From positions 2,108,001 through 2,172,000 of the forward strand of contig CAWCEV010000006.1 of the NCBI GenBank assembly GCA_963794655.1: a DNA stretch of 64,000 nucleotides, read 5' to 3'. Within the stretch, counting starts at the first letter, position 1; each line of letters begins with the position of its first letter. The notes below the pieces were generated by a model. The model made no database searches, had not been told where the DNA came from, and saw nothing but the letters and a program-made list of their open reading frames with translations. Made by a program: the position numbers and the translations under genes. This stretch comes from Roseiarcus sp963794655 (GTDB lineage: Bacteria; Pseudomonadota; Alphaproteobacteria; Rhizobiales; Beijerinckiaceae). Below are positions 18,236-26,048 of this stretch, in pieces.

Positions 18236-19542
18236 TGGCGATGGTCGAGCCCGAGATCGAATCCGCGCCCTGGGAGGATGAGGCGCGCATCGACGCGCCG
18301 CAATATCTCAAGCAGATCGAATATCTGTTCGAGCAGTCGCGCTTCTATCGCATGAAGCTAGAGCAGGCCGGATTCGCGTCGCACGGCGCCGTCGGCGGCC
18401 TCGAAGCGATCGCGTCGCTGCCGCTGACCGAAAAGGACGAGCTCAGGCGCTCGCGCTCTCCCGAAGAGCCGATCGGGACCCATCTGACTGCGGCGCCCGA
18501 AGAGATCGTGCGCATTTATTCGACCAGCGGCACGACGGGAACGCCGAGCTATATCCCGCTCACCGCCGCCGATCTTGAAGTCTGGGTGCGCACTTCGGCG
18601 CGCTCCTACGCGGCCTCGGGCTTCAAGCGCGGCGAGCGCATCGTCTCGACCTATAACGCCGGCCCGTTCGTCGCCGGCGCGGCGCTCGGCGCATTCGACC
18701 GGCTCGGGCTCTGCCACATCCCCGTCGGCTCCGGAAACACCGAGCGGCTGATAACGGCGGTTGAGCTGCTCAAGCCAACCGTCGTCGCGATGACGCCGTC
18801 CTACGCGCTCCATCTCGTCGAGTGGGCGGCCGCGCGCGGCAAGGACCTCGCGAAGTCGAGCGTGAAGCGCGTCATGGTCGCGGGCGAACCCGGCGGCGGC
18901 GAACCGGCCATGCGCGCCAAGCTCGAGGCGGGATGGGGCGCGAGCGTCACCGAGGCGATGGGCATCGGGGACATTTCCGTTTCGCTCTGGGGCGAGTGCG
19001 AACAAAAAGCGGGGATGCATTTCAGCGGCCGGGGCTTCGTCCATTTCGAGCTGATCGATCCGGCGACTGGGGTCGAGAAGCCGCTCGTCGACGGCGCCGA
19101 GGGGGAGCTGGTGCTGACCCACCTCGTCAACCGTTCCGCGCCGCTTCTGCGCTTCCGCACCCGCGACCATGTGCGGCTCGGCGTGGGAAAATGCGCCTGC
19201 GGACGCACGAGCCCGCGGGTGCGCTGCATCGGGCGCACCGACGACATGCTGATCGTGCGCGGGGTCAATGTTTTTCCCTCGGCGGTGCGCGAAGTCGTCA
19301 ACGAATTCGCGCCCGCGGTCGCAGGCGTCATCATGATCCGCCCGCGCGCGCCGGGCGTGAGGCAGGAGCCGCCGCTGCCGATCAGGGTCGAGCTCGCTCC
19401 CGGCGCTGAGACCGATGGACTCGCCGAGCGTATCCGCGCGCGCTTGCGTGATAAGCTTCTGGTGACGACGGAGATCGAGCTCGCGGCCGCGGGCGCTCTC
19501 CCGCGCAGCGAATATAAGTCGAAACTGGTCGAGAAAGCCTGA
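18235..19542 (+). CDS. Phenylacetate-CoA ligase-like AMP-dependent acyl-CoA ligase
   Basis: Protein of 435 aa, of PaaK family length. The start ATG 18235 overlaps the upstream stop by one base, so translation is coupled. Motifs: the ATP loop IYSTSGTTGTPSYIPLT, VSTYNAGPFVAGAAL, the adenylate motif region SVTEAMGIGDIS, LLRFRTRDHVRLGVGKCACG, and the C-terminal RTDDMLIVRGVNVFPSAV typical of PaaK-type ligases. Cysteines in KCACGRTSPRVRC could bind zinc, as in some members. It should activate an aromatic or other carboxylic acid to its CoA thioester. Pairing with a citryl-CoA lyase-like enzyme suggests the acid is later cleaved to acetyl-CoA; the substrate is unknown. Confidence 0.88.
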   Translation: MAMVEPEIESAPWEDEARIDAPQYLKQIEYLFEQSRFYRMKLEQAGFASHGAVGGLEAIASLPLTEKDELRRSRSPEEPIGTHLTAAPEEIVRIYSTSGTTGTPSYIPLTAADLEVWVRTSARSYAASGFKRGERIVSTYNAGPFVAGAALGAFDRLGLCHIPVGSGNTERLITAVELLKPTVVAMTPSYALHLVEWAAARGKDLAKSSVKRVMVAGEPGGGEPAMRAKLEAGWGASVTEAMGIGDISVSLWGECEQKAGMHFSGRGFVHFELIDPATGVEKPLVDGAEGELVLTHLVNRSAPLLRFRTRDHVRLGVGKCACGRTSPRVRCIGRTDDMLIVRGVNVFPSAVREVVNEFAPAVAGVIMIRPRAPGVRQEPPLPIRVELAPGAETDGLAERIRARLRDKLLVTTEIELAAAGALPRSEYKSKLVEKA

Positions 19543-19553
19543 AGGAGGAGGAA

Positions 19554-20174
19554 ATGCAAAAGCTTCAGACTCAAGGGCTGCATCACATCACGCTCGTCGG
19601 CGCCGATCGTCAGACCTCGATCGACTTCTGGGAAGGCCTGCTCGGCATGCCGTTCATTTTCGAGCAGCCGAACCTCGACAACGCCGGCGAGAGCCATATC
19701 TACTTCGATCCGGGCGATGACCGGCTCATCACCGTCTTCACCCGCGAGGACCGCAAACCCATCAAGCGCCGCACGCCGACCGACACCGGCTGCGTCCATC
19801 ACATCGCCTTCAACGTCTCGCGCGCCGTCTTCATGCAGATCGTCGAGCGGCTCGCCGCGCGCGGCGTGCCGAACACCGGCGTGCGCGACCGGATGATCTT
19901 CGACGCGGTCTATTTCGAGGATCCGCTCGGGCTCCTGATCGAGCTCTCGTGCTGGAAGTTCGACGCGCCTGCGGGCTTCACCCGCTCCGACGTGCTGTTC
20001 GCCGCGCATAACCTGCGGGTCGCGCGCGGCGACCGCGCGATCATGGAGGTTCACATCGCCGATGCGATCGAAAGCCTCGTCAAATCGGCGACCAAGAGCC
20101 TGTCGGCGGACCGATCGCCCAAGGATCCCTACCGTGAGCCGGAACCCGCGCTCGCGCATTCAAAAGCCAAATAG
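19554..20174 (+). CDS. VOC superfamily (glyoxalase/ring-cleaving dioxygenase-like) protein
   Basis: Protein of 206 aa with GAAGGAGGAG before the ATG. It has two beta-alpha-beta-beta-beta modules: GLHHITLVGADRQTSIDFWE with a metal-site His, and CVHHIAFNVSRAVFMQIVER with a second His, ending in AVYFEDPLGLLIELSCW with the Glu ligand. This resembles MhqO/LinE-type hydroquinone dioxygenase-like proteins but is shorter. The C-terminal ~50 residues are extra and charged. It is the third gene of the GntR-linked cluster, 11 nt after the ligase gene, so it probably acts in the same catabolic path. Confidence 0.82.
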   Translation: MQKLQTQGLHHITLVGADRQTSIDFWEGLLGMPFIFEQPNLDNAGESHIYFDPGDDRLITVFTREDRKPIKRRTPTDTGCVHHIAFNVSRAVFMQIVERLAARGVPNTGVRDRMIFDAVYFEDPLGLLIELSCWKFDAPAGFTRSDVLFAAHNLRVARGDRAIMEVHIADAIESLVKSATKSLSADRSPKDPYREPEPALAHSKAK

Positions 20175-20201
20175 TCGAACCTGAACCGGGAGGAAGCGAA
20201 A

Positions 20202-20897
20202 ATGTCTGCGATCAAGCTCCACGTCATCAAGCCGAGCGTGAACAACATGACTGCGCGCGTGTTCGTGCGCGCGGCGAAGCTCGATTTCACCGAGGACGAC
20301 GTCTACGGCAAGACTCGCACTGATGATTTTCTTGCGAGGAACCCGGCCCATTTGACGCCGATGATGGAAGCCGCCGGCTTGCCGAGAGGCGTGATGTGGG
20401 AGAGCTGCGCGATCATGCAGTATCTCGCGAACAAGCATCATCTCGACAAGCTCTACCCGACGGAACCGGAAAAGCGGGCGATGGTGGACAGCGCCATGTT
20501 CTATATCGTCGGCACGCTCTATCCCTATATCGTGCGCTCGACTTATGGCGCTCTCAACTTCCCGCAATATCCGGGCGAGGTCGGCGCGAGCGACGCGACC
20601 CCGGCCGAAAAGGAAAAGGCGCAGAAGGCCGCGGTCGGCGCGGTCGGCGAGACGCTCGACGTGTTCAAGAAGTTCTATCTCGACGGCAAGACTTTCATCG
20701 GCGGCGACCATCCCTCGATCGCCGACATCCGCCTCGCGGCGAGCCTCGAGTTCCTCAAGGTGATCGACTACCACTTCCCCGACTGGGCAAAGACCTACAT
20801 GGCCGCCGTCGCCAAGGCCCTAGGCGACGCCTACGCCGAGCCGGCGAAGGACGTCGAGGGGTACATTGCGTATGTGAAGGGGCTGAAGAAGGGATAG
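20202..20897 (+). CDS. Glutathione S-transferase family protein
   Basis: Protein of 231 aa from ATG 20202 with GGGAGGAAGC upstream. The N-terminal thioredoxin-like half has PSVNNMTARVFVRAAKLDF in place of the usual S/C-P-x-C, then ARNPAHLTPMMEAAGLPRGV and the glutathione-site WESCAIMQYLANKH (E-S-x-A-I). The C-terminal half has FKKFYLDGKTFIGGDHPSIA with the family Asp in 'S-I-A-D'. In catabolic clusters GSTs often isomerise or dehalogenate intermediates. It is the last gene of the GntR-linked run, 27 nt behind the VOC gene. Confidence 0.86.
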   Translation: MSAIKLHVIKPSVNNMTARVFVRAAKLDFTEDDVYGKTRTDDFLARNPAHLTPMMEAAGLPRGVMWESCAIMQYLANKHHLDKLYPTEPEKRAMVDSAMFYIVGTLYPYIVRSTYGALNFPQYPGEVGASDATPAEKEKAQKAAVGAVGETLDVFKKFYLDGKTFIGGDHPSIADIRLAASLEFLKVIDYHFPDWAKTYMAAVAKALGDAYAEPAKDVEGYIAYVKGLKKG

Positions 20898-20924
20898 GCG
20901 GACAATATCGACTTCGCTGACCAA

Positions 20925-20950
20925 CATGGATTGACGGGTGACGATCCATG
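20925..20950. terminator. Weak hairpin after the GST gene
   Basis: CATGGAT (20925-20931) pairs with ATCCATG (20944-20950) around a 12-nt loop, 27 nt after the GST stop. There is no T-run on either side, so this is at most a weak terminator between the convergent GST and hydrolase genes. Confidence 0.3.
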
Positions 20951-21016
20951 AATGGGGAGCAGTGAGAACGGGTAGGCGTCTCAGTCGAGCATGAAAAGTG
21001 AATATCGAGTCTCCGC

Positions 21017-22294
21017 TCAGCGCGAGCTCACACTGACCGGACATGGGGAGATGGAGCCGTTTTTCATTCCACAGATCAGCATGTCCATGACCGCCGGGTT
21101 GGTGAAATAGCCTACATGGGCGTTGACCGGGTCGGAAATGACGCCCGGAAGGCTGAATTCGGCGTTCGACATGAATACGTTCGTCACCGCGACCTTGCCC
21201 CAGTCGGCCCGTGGAAACTGAAGGTTCCTGGGCTCGAGCCGCCACGAGAGGATGTCGTTGGGATCGCTGAACGCCACGACCTGACTGACCGGCGCGGTTC
21301 GCCCCTCCCGGGCTGCTGACCTCGCTCGCGCTGCGGCCCAGCACTTCGCGAAATCGTTGGTGATTTTCTCGCCAACAGTGTCGCGCGGGTGCACGTTGGG
21401 ATCGCGCCGCAAGGTCGAAAGATCAATCAGCGCGAGCTGGTTCGCCATCATATAGATCACCGGGGTGTTTTCCAAGACCTTCTCGGCGGGGGTGCGGGCG
21501 ACGGCGGAGTTCGGACCTGCCCGGCATCGCGACTCGTTCTGGATCGCGTCCATGATCATGTAGCCGCCGAGGCTGTGGGTTATGATGACGGTCGGGTCGC
21601 GGTATTCCGACCCGTGCGTGGCGCACTTGCCGTCCTTCCAGGTTCCCCCGGTCACCTCGCAGAGCGCGCCTTGGAGGGAAAGGCGGAGCACCCTTTGCCG
21701 GTAGGAGCCGCTGTAGAGGACGGCGTCGGCCAGTTTGTCGTCGATAAAATCTTTGGCGAAGTCGGCGAAAGCTTGCTTCTGCGGCGCGCTGGCATCCTCG
21801 TCTTCGAGACGGCATTTGACGCTCTCGGTGAGTGGCGTCCAGAGCAGATAGCTGACAGTCAGAGCGGTTTGGTCGGCGCCGCGCGTTCCGAAGTTGTACG
21901 TGTAGAGCCGCGCTTGGTTCTCGGGCGTGGCGTCGGGAACGTCGATGACGTCCGGCGGCGGCGTGATCAGCCTGGGCTGAGCGGTGGTCACACGCCTGTA
22001 GCAGCCCTGATACTGGGTGTCGGGCGTGGGAGGGGGAATTTGAACGTAGCCGAACCGCTCGGCGATCGAGGCGACGAACGCGTCGAACCCGTAGGGCTGC
22101 GGCGTGCCCATACCGTGAACGAGGAGAACATGCAGCGGCCGCCCCGGCGCTGCCTCGGCCACCGCCGCCATGCCGTCGAACGACGGATGATCACCGTCGG
22201 GCACAAAAGGGATGGGCAGCGCTGCGCATGCCGAGAGGAGGCCGGCAGATAAACAAAGCCCAACGTTAAAAGACGGCAATTCCCAATTTGCCAA
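21017..22294 (-). CDS. Lipoprotein with alpha/beta-hydrolase (lipase-like) fold
   Basis: Protein of 425 aa. The N terminus (NVGLCLSAGLLSACAA) ends in the lipobox LSAC with Cys23 as the acylated residue, so it is likely a lipoprotein. The fold evidence is VLLVHGMGTPQPYGFDAFV (oxyanion loop, residues 56-74) and the nucleophile elbow VIITHSLGGYMIMDAI (Ser241). A late Asp in FSDPNDILSW and a His further on could complete the triad. It is the last of three minus-strand genes with the barrel protein and the S53 peptidase upstream (47-nt gap). Coding DNA here is GC-rich, unlike the middle gene. Confidence 0.72.
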   Translation of the reverse strand: MANWELPSFNVGLCLSAGLLSACAALPIPFVPDGDHPSFDGMAAVAEAAPGRPLHVLLVHGMGTPQPYGFDAFVASIAERFGYVQIPPPTPDTQYQGCYRRVTTAQPRLITPPPDVIDVPDATPENQARLYTYNFGTRGADQTALTVSYLLWTPLTESVKCRLEDEDASAPQKQAFADFAKDFIDDKLADAVLYSGSYRQRVLRLSLQGALCEVTGGTWKDGKCATHGSEYRDPTVIITHSLGGYMIMDAIQNESRCRAGPNSAVARTPAEKVLENTPVIYMMANQLALIDLSTLRRDPNVHPRDTVGEKITNDFAKCWAAARARSAAREGRTAPVSQVVAFSDPNDILSWRLEPRNLQFPRADWGKVAVTNVFMSNAEFSLPGVISDPVNAHVGYFTNPAVMDMLICGMKNGSISPCPVSVSSR

Positions 22295-22340
22295 CTTGCC
22301 TCACATAGAATTATCTCGCTGGGGTTGCTCTACAAGCATA

Positions 22341-23798
22341 CTAATAAGAATAACTTAGGACTACTTTCCATTGGTTCTGTTTGATTAAAGTGTTAATGTC
22401 TGTCCCCCAATCGTACTCAAATGATATGGCTGAAGATCCGGCGATTGTACAAGGTGATCCCAATTGAGCTGCAGTCGGATCCACCCTACAGGCCCCTAAC
22501 TTGTACTGAAGAATCGCTTGGTAGTACTGTGCGCCCTGCTTCGTTGCGGCATCCCAGAAATACTTTTGAGTTCCGATTAGAGAAAATCTGCCGCTCACCC
22601 ACGTCGTGAACCAATCATCTGTTTCAGTAGTCGGTGTATCCACCAACGGAAAGAGCGTTAGGGTTGGCCGGAGCGTCTCTCCAAGCCATGCGTGTTCTCC
22701 CTTAGTCTGTAGCGTAAGGCCAGGATTTGTTACGTTACTAAAATCAGCTTCTGCTCTGAATCCTGTATAAAAGTAAATGCCAGAATTTATGATCCCATCG
22801 TTCAGCACGTGTGACAGCACTGGCTCATACGAAAAATTAACACCTTCTATCTGAGCAGCTCCAATATAGTCGGACTGGTAATAGGGCGAAATATAGAAAA
22901 AATGTTGGGAAATCGGAAGGTCTATCGTGGATACGTCGAATTGAAAGTCGGCTCCAAAGGTTAACGCGCTCAAAGCATATTTTTTTGTTACTGTAGTTAT
23001 CGATCCGCCCTTTGCCGGAACGACCGTAGTTGTAGTTAATCCATTATTTGATCGGGTGGATGTCGTGCCTTCTACGGCTTTCTTGGATGTTGTTGCGGTG
23101 GTGGTTACTGCGGTAATAGGCTCGTTCCACGACCCATTGCTTCCGACAAATGGGGCAAACGCAACATCTTGGACAAAAGTCTGGTGCGGATCCCCGGGCC
23201 CCGGATAGTGCTTGCCGTCCGGACCGATCCGATCGACGCTACCGGGTGGATCGCATAGCTCAGCACCAAAAAGTAGATAACTGATCCTACCGTCAATCCC
23301 GGTTGCTTGTGTTTTGCTTTGGTAATTATTAGTATAACTGATGCTGAGGCCTTTTGCGAGGGAATTCGGGGAGGCATTGGCGTCCCCGCTCGCGGCTAAG
23401 GGCGAATTCGATGGCTGCGGAAGTAGGGTCAATAGATAATTGAAATTATCTAGCGCGTCACTGCGAACAAACAGGGCTTTCGGTGACGGCTGACACCCCA
23501 TGGGGAGGTAGGATTTGAACAACGGAGTCAGCGTTGGGAGTTTATCAACCGACTGCTTATTTTCGTTCTGTGGTGGCTTTTTCGGTGGAGGTTTAAATAG
23601 CGCAGGTTGAGAGAGGGCGATCTTGCATTGTTCAGTTATGTGAGCGCCAGTCGTTAGCTTGCCTTCTTGGCACAGTTTGACAAAGTCACTCTTACTCATT
23701 TTAACGTTTACGGTGTCAGACTCCTCTGCCGCCGCTACCGCGCTTAACGAAAGAGCGGTAAGACCGAAAGTCAACGTGGGAACGATTCTGCTAAACAT
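22341..23798 (-). CDS. Probable outer-membrane beta-barrel protein, unknown family
   Basis: Protein of 485 aa from ATG 23798. A clean signal peptide (PTLTFGLTALSLSAVAAAEE) leads to a Pro/Lys linker (KPPPKKPPQNENKQ) and then alternating polar/hydrophobic strands rich in Tyr, Thr and Ser (FFYISPYYQSDYIGAAQIEG; GIYFYTGFRAEADFSNV). The last residues VVLSYSY end in an aromatic, as outer-membrane barrels do. I recognise no family. The DNA is clearly AT-richer than its neighbours and uses more AT-ending codons, a sign of transfer. The start lies just after the S53 peptidase stop (1-nt gap), implying translational coupling. Confidence 0.68.
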   Translation of the reverse strand: MFSRIVPTLTFGLTALSLSAVAAAEESDTVNVKMSKSDFVKLCQEGKLTTGAHITEQCKIALSQPALFKPPPKKPPQNENKQSVDKLPTLTPLFKSYLPMGCQPSPKALFVRSDALDNFNYLLTLLPQPSNSPLAASGDANASPNSLAKGLSISYTNNYQSKTQATGIDGRISYLLFGAELCDPPGSVDRIGPDGKHYPGPGDPHQTFVQDVAFAPFVGSNGSWNEPITAVTTTATTSKKAVEGTTSTRSNNGLTTTTVVPAKGGSITTVTKKYALSALTFGADFQFDVSTIDLPISQHFFYISPYYQSDYIGAAQIEGVNFSYEPVLSHVLNDGIINSGIYFYTGFRAEADFSNVTNPGLTLQTKGEHAWLGETLRPTLTLFPLVDTPTTETDDWFTTWVSGRFSLIGTQKYFWDAATKQGAQYYQAILQYKLGACRVDPTAAQLGSPCTIAGSSAISFEYDWGTDINTLIKQNQWKVVLSYSY

Positions 23799-23799
23799 T

Positions 23800-25416
23800 T
23801 CAGGCGGTCCGGCGAAAGCTGTAGCAACACATGATGTAGTTTACAAAGCCGCCTAGTGTCGTTCCGGCAGTGCGGACGTCCGGTTGTATCCAGAGATGGT
23901 CGCCGGCAAATAGAGGATCTTTCACCATGCAGTTTCTCGCGAGTTGCCAAATTGCGTTCGGCCCTGGAGTCATAAGATTCGGAATAATGGGGGTAATATC
24001 AGATGGGTTAGGAATATTTGCATTGTCCGATTGAGCGATAACTCGCGCCATAATCAGACTTCGTGCAGGGGTTTCCGCTCCAGAGGCAACCGAACCATCA
24101 CACGCCGGCGCAGCGCCCGCGGTTGCCGCGTGGGGTGTGAGAGCAACCGGCGCGCGCACATAGTTCGTTAATCGGCAATCACAAGGCGAAGCGCCCGTTC
24201 CCGCCCCCCTCGCCAGCCCCCACACTCTCTTCAGTGTCTTCTCCGCGTCGCCGATCCGAGCCGCGAGAAGGTTACCCTTGGGCGACCCCAAACCGGTGCA
24301 CGGGTCCGGTCCGACCAGGGCGCGGAACATGCCGTTGTCCCCGTCCTGGATGTCGTTGAAGCAGACCTGGTTCTTATAGATGTCGGGCAGAATGAAGCCG
24401 CGCTTTGGGCCGAACGCCGCGAAGAGTCCTGCATAGAGCGCGGCGGCCGCGCTCGTTCCGCCGACGACGAGATCCTGCCCACTGACGACAATCCGATACC
24501 CTGAGGCGGGGTCTGCATGCGCGGCGACATCGGGCACCATGCGCATGGTCGCCTGCATCGTTCCGAGTTGCCAGTTGGGAATCGGGAAGAATTCGGAGAA
24601 GCCGCCACCCGTGCCGTGGCCGTCCGGGTCGCCGGGCTCGTGGTTCCAGACCTTTTCGTCGCGGAGCACCTTCTTTAGCGCAGCGGCCTTCTCTGCCTCG
24701 GTGCCTTTCGGCGGCTTCCCTAGGTTCGTGCCGCCGCAGCCGATCACATAGGGCGACGAGGCCGGGAAATCGACATTCGAGGGCGTGGGCCCTCCGTCGC
24801 TCGAATCATTGTCGCCCGAGGCGGCGACGATGATCATGCCGCTGTCCACGGCTGCCTTCGCCGCGGCGTTGAAGGCGTCTGCGGCGGCGCGCCCCCAGGT
24901 CTGCTCGTCGGCCCCCCAGGTGATGCAGCAAACATCGCAATTGTCCGCGGTCGCCTGGAGAAGCCCTTGGGTAATGTCCTTCGTCCAGTAGACGATGATG
25001 GTCGCGGGCCTATTCGTCGCGACGGAGTAGACTGCGCTGGCAAGCTGAATGTCGAGCGCGACTTCCGCGTCCGCTTCGTCAGGCTTTGTCAGCCCACTGT
25101 TCGACATGTCCGGATCGAGCGCCCGGTCTGCGGGCTTCGGCGCCAGCCCCCGCAACCCCTGATCGACAAAAAACTTGTCGATATCCGTCTGGAGCCACCC
25201 ACCCGCCCGATGGATCAGGGCAATCGTCCCGCCGCCCGAAACCTGTCTCGGGTCCGGCCAGCCGTAGGCCGCGCAAACCTGCTTGACGGGCCAGTCGTCG
25301 CCCGCCTTCGCCCCAGTGTTCACTATTGAATAGGGATGGGGTCGATCCTTCGCGGTCGCCCGGGGAGCGGCCAGTGAGTACGCGGGCGCTGTTGGATTCC
25401 TTGGCCGCTGGGCCAT
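23800..25416 (-). CDS. S53 (sedolisin/kumamolisin) family serine peptidase
   Basis: Protein of 538 aa. The sedolisin catalytic set is visible: Glu118 and Asp122 in DEADAEVALDIQLA, Asp202 in IIVAASGDNDSSDGG (oxyanion Asp), and nucleophile Ser322 in VVGGTSAAAALYAGL. A calcium-site-like segment follows (CFNDIQDGDNG and GPDPCTGLGSPKGN). Family members normally have a signal peptide and a long N-terminal propeptide; neither is obvious here, since the mature-like domain starts near residue 28. The C-terminal ~130 residues after the catalytic domain (VWGLARGAGTGASPCDCRLT onward) are an extra domain with several Cys. It leads the three-gene minus-strand cassette. Confidence 0.88.
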   Translation of the reverse strand: MAQRPRNPTAPAYSLAAPRATAKDRPHPYSIVNTGAKAGDDWPVKQVCAAYGWPDPRQVSGGGTIALIHRAGGWLQTDIDKFFVDQGLRGLAPKPADRALDPDMSNSGLTKPDEADAEVALDIQLASAVYSVATNRPATIIVYWTKDITQGLLQATADNCDVCCITWGADEQTWGRAAADAFNAAAKAAVDSGMIIVAASGDNDSSDGGPTPSNVDFPASSPYVIGCGGTNLGKPPKGTEAEKAAALKKVLRDEKVWNHEPGDPDGHGTGGGFSEFFPIPNWQLGTMQATMRMVPDVAAHADPASGYRIVVSGQDLVVGGTSAAAALYAGLFAAFGPKRGFILPDIYKNQVCFNDIQDGDNGMFRALVGPDPCTGLGSPKGNLLAARIGDAEKTLKRVWGLARGAGTGASPCDCRLTNYVRAPVALTPHAATAGAAPACDGSVASGAETPARSLIMARVIAQSDNANIPNPSDITPIIPNLMTPGPNAIWQLARNCMVKDPLFAGDHLWIQPDVRTAGTTLGGFVNYIMCCYSFRRTA

Positions 25417-25630
25417 TCCTTATCCTTTCAATACATAATAAATTAGTATAATAACTTCACTTTTTTCTTCGCGCGGATCGGGATTGCCCGAAAGAAGATC
25501 CAAACAGAAAGCGGCAGCCAGCCAATACTAACGGGCTAACGAAACACAAGTTTTCGCCACAATTTCGGCCCGCTATGCCCCAATCGTTACCTTAATTTGC
25601 CACAATAAGCGGATCACAAATTTTCGCCTG
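25417..25630. other. AT-rich intergenic spacer upstream of the S53 cassette
   Basis: The segment directly upstream of the S53 gene (AATACATAATAAATTAGTAT around 25430-25450) is far more AT-rich than the chromosome around it and should carry the minus-strand promoter of the cassette. I see no tRNA, direct repeat or integrase that would define an island boundary. Confidence 0.45.
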
Positions 25631-25881
25631 ATGCAAGAACAATTTAAAGAACATCGCTGCCCCTATCTCGACGACCCTTTCTTCCGGCCGGTGCTGACCG
25701 GCGCGGAAGCGCTGAAGGCGCCGATCTATCTCCAGCCGACCCAATCGCCGAAAGCACTCGACGACGCGTGGTACGGCGGTGCCTTCAGCCGCTGGTCGGC
25801 GAGATGATGGCCGGCACCGGATGGGGCTGGCACATCGAGACGGCGCTACACGTGCTCAGAATGATTCTCAGCGGCGTGTTC
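25631..25881 (+). pseudogene. Amidohydrolase-2 family gene fragment (frameshifted, truncated)
   Basis: In one frame from 25631: YLDDPFFRPVLTGAEALKAP, then IYLQPTQSPKALDDAWYGG, ending at a stop. One frame over, the same protein continues at 25787: PLVGEMMAGTGWGWHIETAL, then HVLRMILSGVF, up to 25881. The two pieces are adjacent parts of amidohydrolase-2 (gamma-resorcylate decarboxylase-like) TIM-barrel proteins, which normally read G-W-G-W-H-x-E-T-x-L-H in this order. The N-terminal metal motif and everything after SGVF are missing. It is a decayed remnant about 80 codons long. Confidence 0.7.
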
Positions 25882-26048
25882 CGACCGGGAGAAATTAGCG
25901 CACGCCAACGCCCGCGAACTTTCGGCATTTAGCTCTGGGCGCGACAAAGCGTCGCGCGGCCGGTCCCGAGTTGACCCCTTCGATCGAAATTTGCTTTAGG
26001 GGCGAGCAGTGACGCGTCCTGCCGGCGCGCAGGATAGGGACCGTCAGG

